Positions 45,742-58,017 of a stretch of 64,000 nucleotides of DNA are shown here, one piece after another. The notes beneath the pieces are model-generated. The model saw only the letters and a program-made list of their open reading frames with translations, was not told the origin of the DNA and made no database searches. The stretch covers positions 419,501 through 483,500 of the forward strand of contig JAUJYZ010000947.1 in NCBI GenBank assembly GCA_033675265.1, in the 5' to 3' direction. This DNA is from Actinostola sp. cb2023 (lineage: Eukaryota > Cnidaria > Anthozoa > Actiniaria > Actinostolidae). The position numbers and the translations under genes were made by a program. Position 1 is the stretch's first letter. Each line of letters opens with the position of its first letter.

Positions 45742-48700
45742 ATGGCGACGACTGCTAGTACCACCAGTAATTATCAGTTAATTGTTTTAGCAACTATTTT
45801 ATTATCTGATGTATCGAAGGCTTTACACCTTGAAACGTGCAAAACAATGGACAACTGCCGTGCATCAACAGATAAAGGAGAGATTGACTTGTGGCCGCTT
45901 GCAGGGACCAGAACTCAGCCAACGTAAATATAGTGTTGCATGCTGTCACAGTGTGACTTCATTTCAGACGCATTATATCATGGATAAAGTTGTGTACAAT
46001 TCGCTGTACTAATATGTAGCAATGTACAATGCGAGATGATGATGATTTGGTGATGATGATGATAAAAGAGAGCTTAATTAGCAGCAGATGTTTTTGTCAA
46101 CACGTCGGACGGCACGCGCACTGACGAATGATGTTCGAAACGACCGTTGACGTCCGTGGCAGCAATCTACAACGTGGAAACAGGCGAAGTGCCGTCATAG
46201 ATTGCAGTCACGGACATCAACGGCCGTTTCGAACATCATTCGTCAGTGCGCTCACCATCCATGTTGACAAAAACGTCTGCTGCTTTAAGCTCTCTTTTAT
46301 CATCATCATCACCATCATCATCACCAAATCATCATCATCACCACAATGTTATATTTTCAATATGATAATTTATTGATGATGGTGATGATGGTGATAATAA
46401 TACTACCAGTTGGTGATGATGATGATGATGATGATGGTGATGATGATAATAATACCAGTTGGTGATGGTGATGATATATAATACGAGTTGGTGATAACGA
46501 TGGTGGAGATGATGATATTACCATGATGATGACAGTAGTACTGGTGATGATAATAACATGATATGCAAATATTATTATTGTTGATCCATTTATTGTAAGT
46601 AGCAAATAATGATTAGTAATATATCTATGCTTTATCTTGTAGATTTAAAAATGTAAGGGATAGCTTATCAAGTAGTGCCTTATTGTATTCTTGGAACCCA
46701 TGTACACCATGGATAGTACAAGGCAAAACAAAAAATATAACTTTAAACTCATGCCAAAAGGATACATCTGTAAGTGAGATAATTAATATATGTGTATAGT
46801 CATTCTCAAGAACGTTGTCCGCTTACAAATATACATTTATAAATACATATATACTATAAGTACAAAATGCAGGTTTTTGGCCATCCTCACATATCGGGAA
46901 CCCAGGGGTATATTCTGTCGCTCGTTACTCGCTCCCAGAGAAGTACCCCTGGGAACCCTAATCGGAAGTCAAAATTACTCTCGTTTCTGATTGGTCGACC
47001 TAGGAAGGTCGACCAATCAGTATCAAGTATATTCTGGTTTGAATACCTAGGACAGCCGCCATTTTGAATTTTGACTTCCAGAACAAGTTCCAACAGACTT
47101 CGTTCCCAGGGGTATTTCTCTGGGAGCGAGTAACGAGCAACAGAATATACCCCTGGGTTCCCAAGGATGGTTTTTGGCCTATAACAATGCTTACTATTAT
47201 GGGATGTTTGTGAAAATATATTTTCCACATTACTCATACAATTAGGAAAATGTATACAATAAAACCGAATATTTGGACAAAAGGAAATATATTTTAAATA
47301 TATATTTTTGAATTTGGTATAACTAAAATTTTAATGACATGACAAATTTCATATAAACCAATAAATATATTTCGTTTTGTTAGTATGCTCGAATTTCATT
47401 ATGTTTTATTGCATGATTTCTGTGTGTATTTTTTTCTTGGCTGTGCTCATTATTGTTGTTGCATAATATTATTATTCTTTTTTTGTACTTTTAAAATCCT
47501 CCAGGTTTGTCTCTCAAGCACCAGAATAGATTTTCATTATGGTATAGGACATGCTTCTTCTGCCAAATTTGTACTGGACATCACCACTGGTCTTTGTACC
47601 CTGACATACACAGGGGATAATATCTTTACTCCTAGGTAACAATGTTATGTTATGTTATCCTGTTGTAATTCCCAGTTACTGTTAGACCACGCCATTCTAA
47701 TGACATGTTTACTAGTATTTATATATATTTATAAAATATGTGCAATATAGAACTCTCTGATAGGTTTCAGGCTGCTATGTTTATATCAGAGGACTAGAGG
47801 TACACTTGAGTTTACCCAACTGAAAACTACAAAAAGGCACCCCAGGGGGGACCCATGATTGCAGAAATAGTTTATATCTTCGTAACATGATTTGTTGTGT
47901 TTTTTCAAGCATTTTTATATTTTTGTTAATTCAAGTATTATTGGCATAATATGCCATTAATATAACATTACATATTATGTAATAATACAGATCATCACAA
48001 ATCTGTAAAATGTTAAAAGCCTTTCTGAAAACACCCAGTTTGTGATCCTGTTTGTGGGGCATGATCTATTAGGGCTATAGAATGGTCAAATCCGAGACTC
48101 TCCGAGATGCTGAGACACTTGTTTAAGAATCTGAGCCCGAGACTTCACTATTTTGTTTGAACTTTGAAAATTCGAGATTTTGAGCCACAAATTGATTTTT
48201 ACGAAATCCAGAATCCGAGACTCTTTCCTGGAACGCCGAGATTTTGAGACTCGCTCAGATTTTGCCAAGAACCGGTATTTTTCAGAGACCATTCTATAGC
48301 CCTTCTTGATGCTCTGGGAAAATTGCTATGGACTGATTGGCCATGCTAGTGTTTGATTAGAACCATGAATAATGGTGCATTTCAATAGCATTGTTGTTGA
48401 TCTACAGCTGAAAATAAGATTTATGTCTGTTCCAGCTAAGTGGAGACCAAAATGTGAAGTAATTTCTTTGATTTCAGTGAGGTTGAAATAGAATTACATT
48501 GCAGTACTGATGTTGAAGGCAAAGTTGATCAATTCACACATATTAATGGTAGTACATCTACTCCATATAGATATGTAAGTCACCAATGAAATTACTGTTA
48601 TTTAAGGTCAACGCTTAGCGTGCGTCCATCGAGTTATGGAGCACGCGGGAATTTGGGAGAGCATGAGAGAAGTGTAAGAGTTGCTTGAGGCGTAGCCGAG

Positions 48701-49526
48701 AGCAACTCTAGCTTCACGAGTGCTCTCCCAAATAAATAAAACGATTTGATTTTCTGATTGAATTCAGAGCGTGTGCTATGGCGATGACGTGAGCGTGTGT
48801 CCGTAGCCGTAGTGTGTGTCTGTGGGCTTATGGACACACGCTAACCAACCAATCAGAGCACGCGTTATATCATACCTATGTTATAATTATTATTGTTGTT
48901 AATTATTTTAATTTAAGGATACATTGAGAAGTATATATACCTCAGGAAAACAATAATAAAATATTATATAATTAATATATATAAAATTCAATATTGTTCG
49001 TTTTAGAAAACAAGACTGTATTCTAAGTATGCTTGTCCTAAAAATGGCCTTAGCATAGGAAGCATTCTATGTATCATGTGAGTTTATATTCATCACCGTC
49101 TGCAGAGCACTGAAATAAAACTACTATGTGATCTCAAACATATTTTGTACAGTTGTTGCATGGTAAACCTGCCTCTCTCAAAAACTCACCTACAACACAG
49201 TCCATGCAGGGCCTGGTTGTTTGAAAGCGGGTTAACACTAACCCATGGTTAAATATAGCTATTCTGGCTATTTTATTGGATGAGAGGCTATATTTAACCC
49301 TGGGCTAGCGTTAATCTGCTTTCGAACAACCGGCACAGGCATGAAGTTAAAATGTGACTGCAGGCCACGAATGGTCTCTGCTCTGTAGTATAATTTCATG
49401 TCCCCCTCTTCCTCCCCCCTCTTCCTCCCCCCTCTTCCTCCCCCCTCTCCCCCCCCCCCCTTCCTCCCCCCTCTTCCTCCCCCCTCTTCCTCTCCACTCT
49501 TCCTCCTCCCCCATCTCCCCTAATAA

Positions 49527-49558
<32 letters not shown>

Positions 49559-50510
49559 AGTTGAACCCCGCTATCTCGAACTCGGTTATCTTGAACCCCG
49601 CTATCTCGAACACAAACCCATTTCCCTTGGATTTGCCCCTGTTTTTTTTCAGTCATTTACTATGGGCTATCTCGAACTCAGTTATCTCAAAGTCCCCGCT
49701 ATCTCGAACTATTTGCGATTCCCTTGACCCAAATCAACCCCGGTTATCTCTAACTCTAACCATAAAGTTGATGAATAAACAGAAGAAAGTGTCACAACAC
49801 AGCTGGAAGGCAAAACGGCAATTGAACTTTAATTATTCAGTATACATAAGTGTACTCTCTTTGTTCGAATTCATATCATGCCTGTGCCGGCTCACAAACA
49901 ACGGTATCAAAATGAATATTTGATGCGTTTGTTGCATATTTTTTCAAACAAAATTGTATGATTTACAACTGTAACTGTATTTGAAACTATGTTAAATATT
50001 AATGAAAATATCAGTGAAACGACACTGACCCAGTTATCTCGAACCCCCGCTATCTCAAACTAATTTCCCTTTCCCTTCAGAGTTCAAGATAGCGGGGTTC
50101 TACTGTATATTAATTACTCTTCCTCCCCCTCTTCCTCCCTCTCTTCTTTCCCCTCTTCCTTCCCCTCCCCCTCCCCCAGGCAAAGTAAATAACTTATGGA
50201 TTAACATATTTTAAAATTTAACCTGCAGATTCATTTGTTTGGTATTGGTGTATTTGATTGGAGGGGTGCTGTGGATGAAGTTCTCCTCTGGTGCTACTGG
50301 TAGAGAGATGCTACCAAATTATTCTTTTTGGGTAAACTTTTTCAAATTAATTCAGGTAAGACAGTCACTTTCACATGGACCATTATATCTCTGTGTGTTA
50401 CGTACATTAAACCTTTTTATTCCTGTAAACAGGATGGCTGTGTCTTTACTATATCTAAACTAGAAGACCTTTGCAATAAGACTAAATCTGCTGGCTATGA
50501 GTCTATTTGA
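45742..50510 (+). CDS. M6PR: Cation-dependent mannose-6-phosphate receptor-like protein, 7 exons
   Basis: Type I membrane protein with a luminal MRH domain, expected to sort cargo between Golgi and endosomes. Exons: 45742-45923, 46643-46769, 47505-47635, 48478-48574, 49007-49077, 50229-50355, 50433-50510; 270 residues (human M6PR 277). Signal peptide about 1-28; MRH start GEIDLWPLA; Cys pairs spread over exons 1-5; transmembrane helix about 196-218. The cytosolic part GATGREMLPNYSFWVNFFKL...DGCVF matches M6PR (GAKGMEQFPHLAFWQDL...DGCDF), the strongest evidence for the family. I could not place all four M6P-contact residues (Gln, Arg, Glu, Tyr), so sugar binding is unproven. The tail ends SAGYESI, a GYxx-hydrophobic sorting signal at the very C-terminus. 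A paralogue follows at 52203. Confidence 0.83.
46033..46345. repeat. Hairpin element in M6PR-like intron 1
   Basis: ACTGACGAATGATGTTCGAA near 46119 pairs with TTCGAACATCATTCGTCAGT near 46229, and AAAAGAGAGCTTAA with TTAAGCTCTCTTTT. Arms about 110-150 bp, the outer parts being GATGATG microsatellite. A GAT/ATC-type microsatellite continues at about 46370-46530. Confidence 0.7.
46896..47162. repeat. Palindromic element, GGGAACCCAGGGGTATATTC ends
   Basis: Ends GGGAACCCAGGGGTATATTC and complement. Centre is a near-perfect GATTGGTCGACC/GGTCGACCAATC hairpin near 46999-47020. A short version of the same family is at 52709-52783 near the paralogue. Confidence 0.65.
48071..48303. repeat. TIR element of the GAATGGTC family
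   Basis: AGGGCTATAGAATGGTC and its complement GACCATTCTATAGCCCT are exact inverted ends, 233 bp apart. Interior GAGACTCTCCGAGATGCTGAG-type words as in 1579-2271. Confidence 0.75.
48612..48870. repeat. Foldback element in M6PR-like intron 4
   Basis: GCTTAGCGTGCGTCCAT near 48613 faces TGGACACACGCTAACC near 48830; TTTGGGAGAGCA and GTGCTCTCCCAAA pair, and AGAGTTGCTTGAGGC pairs with AGAGCAACTCT around the middle. No ORF. Confidence 0.5.
49383..49522. repeat. Polypyrimidine microsatellite, CCTCTTCCTCCCCC
   Basis: Long + strand pyrimidine run of CCTCTTCCTCCCC units with C runs. The same CTTCCTCCCCCTCTTCCTC type resumes at about 50118-50180 on the far side of the element at 49558-50105, as if the element had landed in it. 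A TTA microsatellite sits at 49527-49557. Confidence 0.8.
49558..50105. mobile_element. Pogo/Tigger-like MITE in M6PR-like intron 5
   Basis: 548 bp flanked by TA on both sides, with ends CAGTTGAACCCCGCTATCTC and, inverted, CAGTAGAACCCCGCTATCTTG. The word CCCCGCTATCTCGAAC is repeated several times near both ends. TA flanks and CAGT(A/T)GAACCCC ends are typical of the pogo/Tigger branch of Tc1/mariner. No transposase inside. Confidence 0.8.
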
Positions 50511-52202
50511 AGAGAACAATTCCATGGACCGTAGAAACATGACTGAATGTTGTCTGTTCTATTAATTAATACACTTTCTAAGAAAAGAACAGAATTTTGA
50601 TGTAATTTTAAGTACAGGTTTAGATACAATTTTATAAATGTCAAATATTAAAGTTCTTGCAAATGTACAAATCAGAATTAGAACACTTGCACCCACTGAT
50701 ACATCTCTAAAAAGGTAACATAGTTATTGTGTTATTAGAGTACATATAATTAAATGATAACTATACATGAGCTTGCCCAGTCGCAGCCTGATTCATGTGA
50801 TTTATTTGAGTAATTCACGTGTTTCAATCTGATTGGATGATTTCATTTATAATCATTATGTACAAAGATTATATTCTACTTTGCCATGCATCGTTGGCTT
50901 ACTAGGATGCACAAAAGATGCACAAAAGATGCCCAAAGGCGGTAATTAATTAACAACAAAATTGACACTTCTTGATTCCCTCTTGTCCTTCAATTTGTGT
51001 TCTTTTCATGTCATCTGTGCGTCTGCAAGACTGGTATGTGGTCTCAAAAAGAGAACCATGACCATTCCTTACAAAATTCATTAGAATAGATGTTATGTGA
51101 ATAGAAAAAATATTAGGTTAATGAAATAAATTTGCTGTAAACATAAACCTGTCATTACTTACAGAGTAACTAGTGAAGCGTGAAGCAATAATAAGTTTGT
51201 TGTAGCATAGAAACTGGGGGCTGCTCCTGGGCGGGGGGGGTTGAAGGGGGTGGGGATTATCGTCATCTCTTGGGGGTGTAAAGTACGGTTTTTGGTATCA
51301 CTTGTTCACGACGGTATACCAATTAATACTTTTAGCCGACCAAAGTATCATTTAGGATTGCACATGAAGAAAATGCCGTCATATACTGTGTTGGTGTCTG
51401 GTCTCCTTCATGGGTTTAATTCAAATTTTCCGATGCCAATCAAATCATCTCCGCCCAGCCCTTTTTGGAGTTTGCGTTTTGGGATTGTCTCCCGGCAAAC
51501 AGCCAGTAACGTGCTATATAAGTGACTATAACCTTTGCATTTAGCGGTGTATCACCTCGAGTTCTCCTGTCTGTCGTTGCACATGTGTAACTGCAAGGAT
51601 CATAAAAAGAGCCTTATTTTGTAAGGAGGATGAAATACTTTCCTGTGGTAGAGCGTGTGCAAAACGCATTATATAAATCAAAAGATATTTGTATGCGCGT
51701 ACCGTATTTACTCGCGCGTTTAAACGCCTCCCCCGATTAAGCGCCGCATCTGATAGAAAAATTATTAATAAGCTCCGCCCTCGAATAAGTGCCGCATTTA
51801 TTCACACAAAGCGGCGCTTATTCGAAGTTTGAACTTTTAAACACGTTTTCTTTGTTAACATTAAACGACGCTCTCGAATAAGCGCCGCATCCAAAACCCC
51901 AATGTACGTATGTCTTTTTTTGATGCTGCAGCTCTACCACAGGAAACCCATCAAAAACGCGCGCATCAAATATCTTTTTATTTATTATAATTAAATAGCC
52001 ACCTTTGCCAGGAAAACACCTCTGCTACGAACTCTACTACAGGGTAGTTACTTCGATGAACGAAAATTTGAGTAAAATTATTGCACGTAAAAGGAGCCTC
52101 TTGTCATTGAGTACCATACCCCCCTGGGTGTTTGGTTGAAGATTAACCAATAAGCGAAGTGCGTTGCGACCTACAGCCTGAACCTCGTTTAGTAAATAAG
52201 CC
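50511..52202. other. Spacer between the two M6PR-like genes
   Basis: No gene. A G-rich stretch at 51215-51285 starts GGGGGCTGCTCCTGGGCGGGGG, a probable degenerate GGGTACTC-family end. At about 51630-51985 an inverted repeat pairs TTTCCTGTGGTAGAGC with GCTCTACCACAGGAAA and contains several GCGCCGCA words (TAAGCGCCGCATC, AAGTGCCGCATTT). Confidence 0.5.
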
Positions 52203-53070
52203 ATGCGTTACAGCGATGCCTCGTCCTTTCTAGTTTTCAGTTGTTTGCTAACTTTATGCCGTTCATTTAAATACTGTAAGAAGATCGATGCCGCTAAATT
52301 TGAAACGGACGAGGGTGATATCGACCTGTGGCCTCTAGCACGGAGTGATGGCCAGCCAAGGTAAGGCGCTTCTCCATACAGTATTGCTAGTAACAGCACT
52401 AACTGGAGATAAAGTTCTTGGTCTTAATGTTGAAATATACGGCAAGGCAACGTATGGTTTCAGGCCGTCCATAATTAGCATAGTAATTGTACTAGATTTG
52501 TTCAGGCGTCACATGACAAGAAGGTTGTATGTTTTGTAGATTTAAAGATATCCCAGACACGAAGCTAACAGGCCAGTTCTATAGTTTTAATCCCGGTAAA
52601 TCATGGTCCGACACGAGAAGAAAAAAAGGAGACTTGAATACTTGTCAAACTATTGCTGTAAGTACAGTATAGGTGAACGTTCGTTTGGTCATGTCACCGA
52701 TTAGGGGAGGGAACCCAGGGGTGTATTCTGTGGCTTCTGTCGCTCGTTACATAACGAACGACAGAATATACACCTGGGTTCCCGAGGATGGGCGAAGGGA
52801 TATTCTCCCGCTGATAGGACCTTGAGTACTTTCCTCTTTAGCTGCGATTTCGGGTCGGGTTTCCCCGGATGTGATGGGCTTCCTGTGGTGCATTATTATT
52901 CAAATTGAGTTATGCTACTTTTATGTACAGGCTTGTATGAGGTACGGCAGTCCCACTCAACCTAGTGCCAATGTGTTTGCAAATATTGGCACCCAGTCAA
53001 GTGTGGAGTATGTTCATGATTCTTCATCTGGTTCGTGTACGCTGGGTGTTAAAGGACAATACCTAACGAC
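52203..53070 (+). CDS. Tandem paralogue of the M6PR-like gene, first three exons only
   Basis: Exons 52203-52360, 52540-52657 and 52931-53070 repeat the architecture of exons 1-3 of the gene at 45742, with identical phases (2, 0, 2). Signal-like start MRYSDASSFLVFSCLLTL, then EGDIDLWPLARSDGQPR (first copy: KGEIDLWPLAGTRTQPT), RFKDIPDTKL...FYSFNPGKSW, and SVEYVHDSSSGSCTLGV (first copy: FVLDITTGLCTLTY). The third exon ends in a good GTAAGT donor, but I find no exons 4-7, transmembrane helix or tail in the next 4.5 kb before the retrotransposon. Either a very long intron takes the rest beyond this window, or the copy is truncated. Confidence 0.72.
52709..52783. repeat. Short hairpin of the GGGAACCCAGGGGT family
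   Basis: GGGAACCCAGGGGTGTATTC at the left pairs with the right end ATATACACCTGGGTTCCC, with GTCGCTCGTTA/TAACGAACGAC inside. Same family as 46896-47162, here in intron 2 of the paralogue. Confidence 0.65.
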
Positions 53071-53413
53071 GTAAGTGTAACTTTACAGCTGCAATATGCT
53101 AGCATGAATTTCACTCGCCGTTAGTCATGTTCCTGCTTCCCCGAGCGAGATAATAGCAACGAGAGAGGAGGCGGCAGAAATTCAGGTCATGCAATGCCAC
53201 ATGCATTCCACATGCAATGTGTTTGTAAATATAATGTTTGTACGTTCAGTAAGTAGTATGTCAGTATAAGCAAAGTTTCGTTGCAAGCGAGCCTTCAAGA
53301 CACATTTTTACCAACCGAAATTACACGTAATATGTTAATCAGAAGAAAGAGAATAATAAGCAAACTAACAGCGTGAACTCGGGCTTCTTAATAAAGCTAT
53401 TTTGATAGGTTAA

Positions 53414-54414
53414 GGTATCTGCACTGGCAAATTTTGGTCAAATTGGAAGGAATTTTTAGGTCGCATAATGTAAGAATATAAGTCCTAATTTGTGAAAAAG
53501 GCAGTCTTGTTGGAGATTGATGTTTTTGAGACAGTGAAATACTCATTTGAAAATAGCAGGTTTCTACCGGAACCGGAAATAAAAGTTATTTTCAGTATCC
53601 AAGGAAGTCCGTAATTCGAGAACCGCGTTTTGTTCACACCCTTTCTTGTTCGCATAATGGCTGCTCGAACACCAAGACACGAGGTGGCATTCATGGCGTT
53701 TTCTGCCGAATTCGACAATATTGGGTAATGTCGGTGACGTCAACCTTGACAACGGGTAAACAAAGGATACTTATCAAGCGGGGAGGGCTAGAAACGAGCC
53801 CCTGGGGTAATGGACAGTAGTTTTGAACCCAATATGGCGGACATCGAGTTCTGACTCAAGCTTAGAGAGATTATGTTGAATTTTGAAGGTCCTAGATGAT
53901 TTTTTTGTGAATTATTATACATAAAGAAGTATTCACATACACTTTTCTCCGAAACTGTTCATAATATTTGTATGAAACTCATCCACATGAATTTATAGAC
54001 TGAAACAAGAAATCGTGTGTGGTTGGAAATTACGAACATATGTTTTGTAAATAAAAAGTTAATTATTATTTTTTATGAGTAAGAATGCCCGTTATCTCTG
54101 GATGTACGACTCAAAGTGTGATTTCCAACCACATATATTTTAATAATGACATTTTAAACACCATTTTGAAGTACAATCGTTTAATTCCAGCATGTAGGCT
54201 CTTAAAAACACAAAATATTAAAACGTGAGGCAACAGGGGGTCCAGCGATAATTCAATTACCAAAAAGGTGTTGTGTACAAACATGAGCTCAACTGAATAT
54301 TTATTGTGTTTCCTTTCTTCTAATGGATTTTCGATTGCATGCCATCTTTGTAGGCTTTTGTATATATTTTTCAAAATTGTGTAAAAATGACCAAAATTTG
54401 CCAGTGCAGATACC
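53414..54414. mobile_element. 1.0-kb TTAA-flanked TIR transposon
   Basis: Perfect TTAA on both sides (53410-53413, 54415-54418). Terminal inverted repeats of about 30 bp begin GGTATCTGCACTGGCAAATT. The interior has no transposase-like ORF. It sits just after the third exon of the M6PR-like paralogue. Confidence 0.82.
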
Positions 54415-54418
54415 TTAA

Positions 54419-57400
54419 ATGAACCTTGCAAATGCTAAAAACGTATTTCTATCGTCTACAGAAGTAGTTTTAGCCTGTTAGCGTACAATGTAATGTATAA
54501 CAGAATTTCCATAATCGACAATACCATGGCCAGCTCAGAATGATTGATTAAGAACATGCATCGCAGCGTGAATGCGCATTGCCTTGTCAAAATAAAAACT
54601 TGTTTATTTCAAAATATCTCAAAGACAAATCCTATAAAGATGAAAACAATAAAACTAAAAGGAAAGGAACATAAACTTAAGGGAAAAAAAGGAAACTCTC
54701 AAAAAAGAAGAAGAAAAACAGAAAAAAGACTCACTCCTGCGAACTCCAGACCTTTGACTCCTTGGTTTTCGTCACGGTCCCACCCCTCTCGTATCAAAGG
54801 AAAGACGAAAAAGAAAACTCGAAAAAGGAAAAAGAAAAAAGAAATAATGGGACGATTCTCCCGAGACATTCTAAGATGCTGAGACATCGAATCGACTTAC
54901 GTAAAGGGTGAAGATTTCGGCCCCACCCGCGCTATCCTGGTGCTACATACAACTAGGTCATAACCAAAAGGCCAGTGAGGAAGGGGATACCCAGCCCCTA
55001 AGCCATGACTTCAGATATCCTCTATTAGACCATTGCTTAAGGTGTGATTTTTGTAGTCTATTTTGCGAAGCTTCATTAATACGTAGTGTAATACTCCTTA
55101 GGGATGTCACGTGAATAAGGTTTGGAATTGATAACAGCCCGCGGGGACAGTCTTAAAACGATATACACATACATGCATACATTAAGAAACCGGGCCAAAA
55201 TAAATACACGACGAAAGTCCCGTGTGGCTTTATTCAGTCGCGTATTTATTATAGAGAAGTGTGATGGACGTTTACAAAATGTAGATCTTTTTCAGTCGTT
55301 TCTTTCTTTCTTATTCGTTGCATTGCTTGTCTTCCTTGTGTTTGGTTTTAATTGAAAAGTTATTCAAGGAAAACTTGTTCATCATCTACACGAGCATGAA
55401 AACCTTGTCAATAGAAAATTATCAAAGAAAACTTGCTGACCGTCTACACGATCAACGAAACTTCTCAAAGATACTTGTCAAGGAAAACTTCCTTATGTAG
55501 ACGCGGCTTAAGGTGTAACGGCGATCGCGGCTTGTAAAGGACAGAACTGTGGTTTTATACTCGTATTCTCGTACTTGTTCAGGCCCGTAATAATAATAAT
55601 AATAATAATAATAAAGCCTTTATTTTACGAGGGTAGCACTAAATAGCTAAAGCTAATGAACTTGTGGCCCTCAATAACTAATAACTATGTAAATATGTAA
55701 CATTATTATCCAACTACACAGACGAGTAAAAATATCGCGCGAGTAGGACTGGAGCGAGTAAAAATATCCAGCGATATTTTTACTCGTCTATTTCGCGCGC
55801 GCTTTTATATAAATGTCCTTCACGGGAGGAGTGTATTTTTCGCATCACAAAAGGGTTGGATAATAAATAACTTATTTAACATTTTAGTGTGGAGTAAGAC
55901 TGGAAATTTGTACTCGTCTTTGTATTTTGTCTCGTACTGCAGACTCGTAAAAATATCCAGCCATACTACACACTAAAATGTCAAATAAGCTGTATATATG
56001 ATAAAATATATGATAAAATTACAAAAACTAATTACAATATATTAAAAAATCGGATAGCTACTAAAACTAAGGAAATACTAATCACTTAATCACGTAAACG
56101 TACAAACAAAAATTTAAAAGATTTATAATTTAAAATTTAAAATCAAGCCATCTTATTATCTAAAGCATGGGCTCCTGTCTAAAGATATTATCCCCCCCCC
56201 CCCCCCCCCCCCCCCAATAATTTTAGCTAGCTGTGGCTGATGCCATAAAATCAGTAAAATGTGTAAGTGACGGTCTTGACACCGTTCGAGAAATAGGAAA
56301 TAATAATAATAATAACTTTATTTCTTTTACATAGACAGTACAAAGCACTTTACAACTACTACAAAATATCCTAATTCAATATAATAAAATTGATAACTGT
56401 ATAATTTATAAAACTGGTTAAGAAATCCCCAATTGGATAAAATCCGAACTGACACTGAAAATGAATCCAAACACGTTCATGCTTTGTGTCAAGGGAAAAT
56501 TACTAGGGGAGTCCATCTTTCCTAATGCCCTTATCAGATTGTTAGCTTGGCTATTTTTAGCAACAAACTGTGATTGGTTGGATGTCAATGACGTCACTTG
56601 CAGTAAACATGGCGGACATCTCCTTCGTCGATGAACATTTTATACCACAGCTACATGTACATGTAGTTATTAATAAATTAAATTAATAACTCGTTTATTA
56701 TATGGCTATTTTTTTGCTTTTGAAATTGTGGTTTTTGAATTTGTAAGCGGCCGCGCGCTTTCCCGCCATTTATGTAAATAAGAAATCTGCTCAATCCGAG
56801 TGCAAACTCAAACAAGAAAGTCAAGAAAACCCGTTCAGTTAAAACCTTTACAAACCGCTCAAAGTTCGCTATTCTACATGAAATCTCTTCATATAACACC
56901 GTAAGGGATTTATTTCTTTGAAATGGAGCTGTAAAGTTTGAAAAGAGTCAAAAAACTTCGCCGGTGAATCGGACTGACTCAACTCGACATGAAACCAAAA
57001 ATACAAGCCTGCTGATTGTCGCTGATATTTGTAATTCCAGTTCTTCGTTTATTGCTTTGAACAATTAGGGAGTATTCACAAGAAAAGATGGAATCGATTG
57101 ATGTTGATTGAAAGTTCTGAATTCGACGGAAAGAGAGGATACGTCGGCCTCGCTTTACAAAGAAATGTGCTTGCTTTTGCCAAAAGCTTGATTCACGATG
57201 AACATAGAACAGCTGCTTCAAAAACCTTAAAAAACACGTTGAAAGACGACTAATATCGTCTAAAACATTCCTTCAAACACATTGGCTCGTATTTATTACT
57301 ATCTCGAGTGTTTTAGGAGTTAAAGAAATAAAACAACAACAGTTGACCCCAGCTCGCTTTCTTTCTCGGCTTTTGATTTTTCTATATATTTTTCGCGGTT

Positions 57401-57616
57401 ATTCGTGATTTCACGGCGTTGTTAGCAAGTTTTACCTAGCGTAATCAGAAGTACCGGGTAGGGTTTCAATTTGGAAGGGATTTCGTCCTCTAAATGACAG
57501 GAATTATCTTTATTCTCTTGATTTTACACCATTGTCAATCGTACCATCGTGAGTCGCGATGAAAAAATTACCCGGTCCACAGGCAGCCCAACCATTGCTT
57601 TTGAGGCTATTTAATA
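54419..57616. other. Gene-poor region before the retrotransposon
   Basis: No convincing gene. An A-rich open frame at 54544-54882 gives a lysine/arginine-rich translation from purine-rich DNA and is not supported. Also present: a hairpin at about 55723-55800 (ACGAGTAAAAATATC and complement), a TAA microsatellite near 55580-55612, 24 C at 56192-56215, and an isolated AAACATGGCGGACATC near 56606. Confidence 0.5.
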
Positions 57617-57731
57617 TTAAAACTCATCGTCAATGATAAGTTTGGGGTTGGATACCGGGGCAGTAGCTGGTCACGCCTGACCACGCCCTTCCAAAGGAGG
57701 TAACCATGGCAACCGGGCCACAGCTCACCAC
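57617..57731 (-). repeat. Ngaro split direct repeat, outer copy (B2)
   Basis: 115 bp identical to 58018-58132, starting TTAAAACTCATCGTCAATGA on the + strand. Its low-coordinate edge should be the element's 3' end. Confidence 0.85.
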
Positions 57732-58017
57732 TGCGTCCGGTACCCGTCACACTGATCCACTCAGTGGAATATATACTCACCTATTGCTCATCTGGCGGCA
57801 TTCCTACCCAATCCCGAGGCGCGGGTGGGTGGGAGCAAAAAGAACGATAGCAACGAAGCCAAAGCTAGCACCACGCTAAAAGCCCGAACTGCAAACTCTG
57901 CCAGTAGGCCCTAAGCCCATGAGGGGTCCCCCGAGGATCGGAATCAGCATTACTTGGAGATACCGCTGGACCAGCTTGACTCGGTTTTAACTTAGCCTAA
58001 ATTACATTCAGCCACAT
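57732..58017 (-). repeat. Segment between the two direct repeats (candidate A2)
   Basis: 286 bp between the identical 115-bp repeats. In Ngaro elements this segment matches the element's left terminus (A1). That copy lies outside the window, so the identity is inferred. Confidence 0.6.

Noticed and set aside
49354..49923. 189-codon ORF and its antisense 88-codon ORF
   Set aside because: They translate a polypyrimidine microsatellite, a TTA repeat and a pogo-like MITE.
54544..54882. Lys/Arg-rich ORF of 112 codons
   Set aside because: Purine-rich DNA; no splice signals, no family resemblance, and an overlapping antisense frame of equal quality.
56606..56670. AAACATGGCGGACATC as a possible gene start
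   Set aside because: The reading frame soon ends without a plausible donor-linked exon; ATGGCGG words are common in the local repeats.
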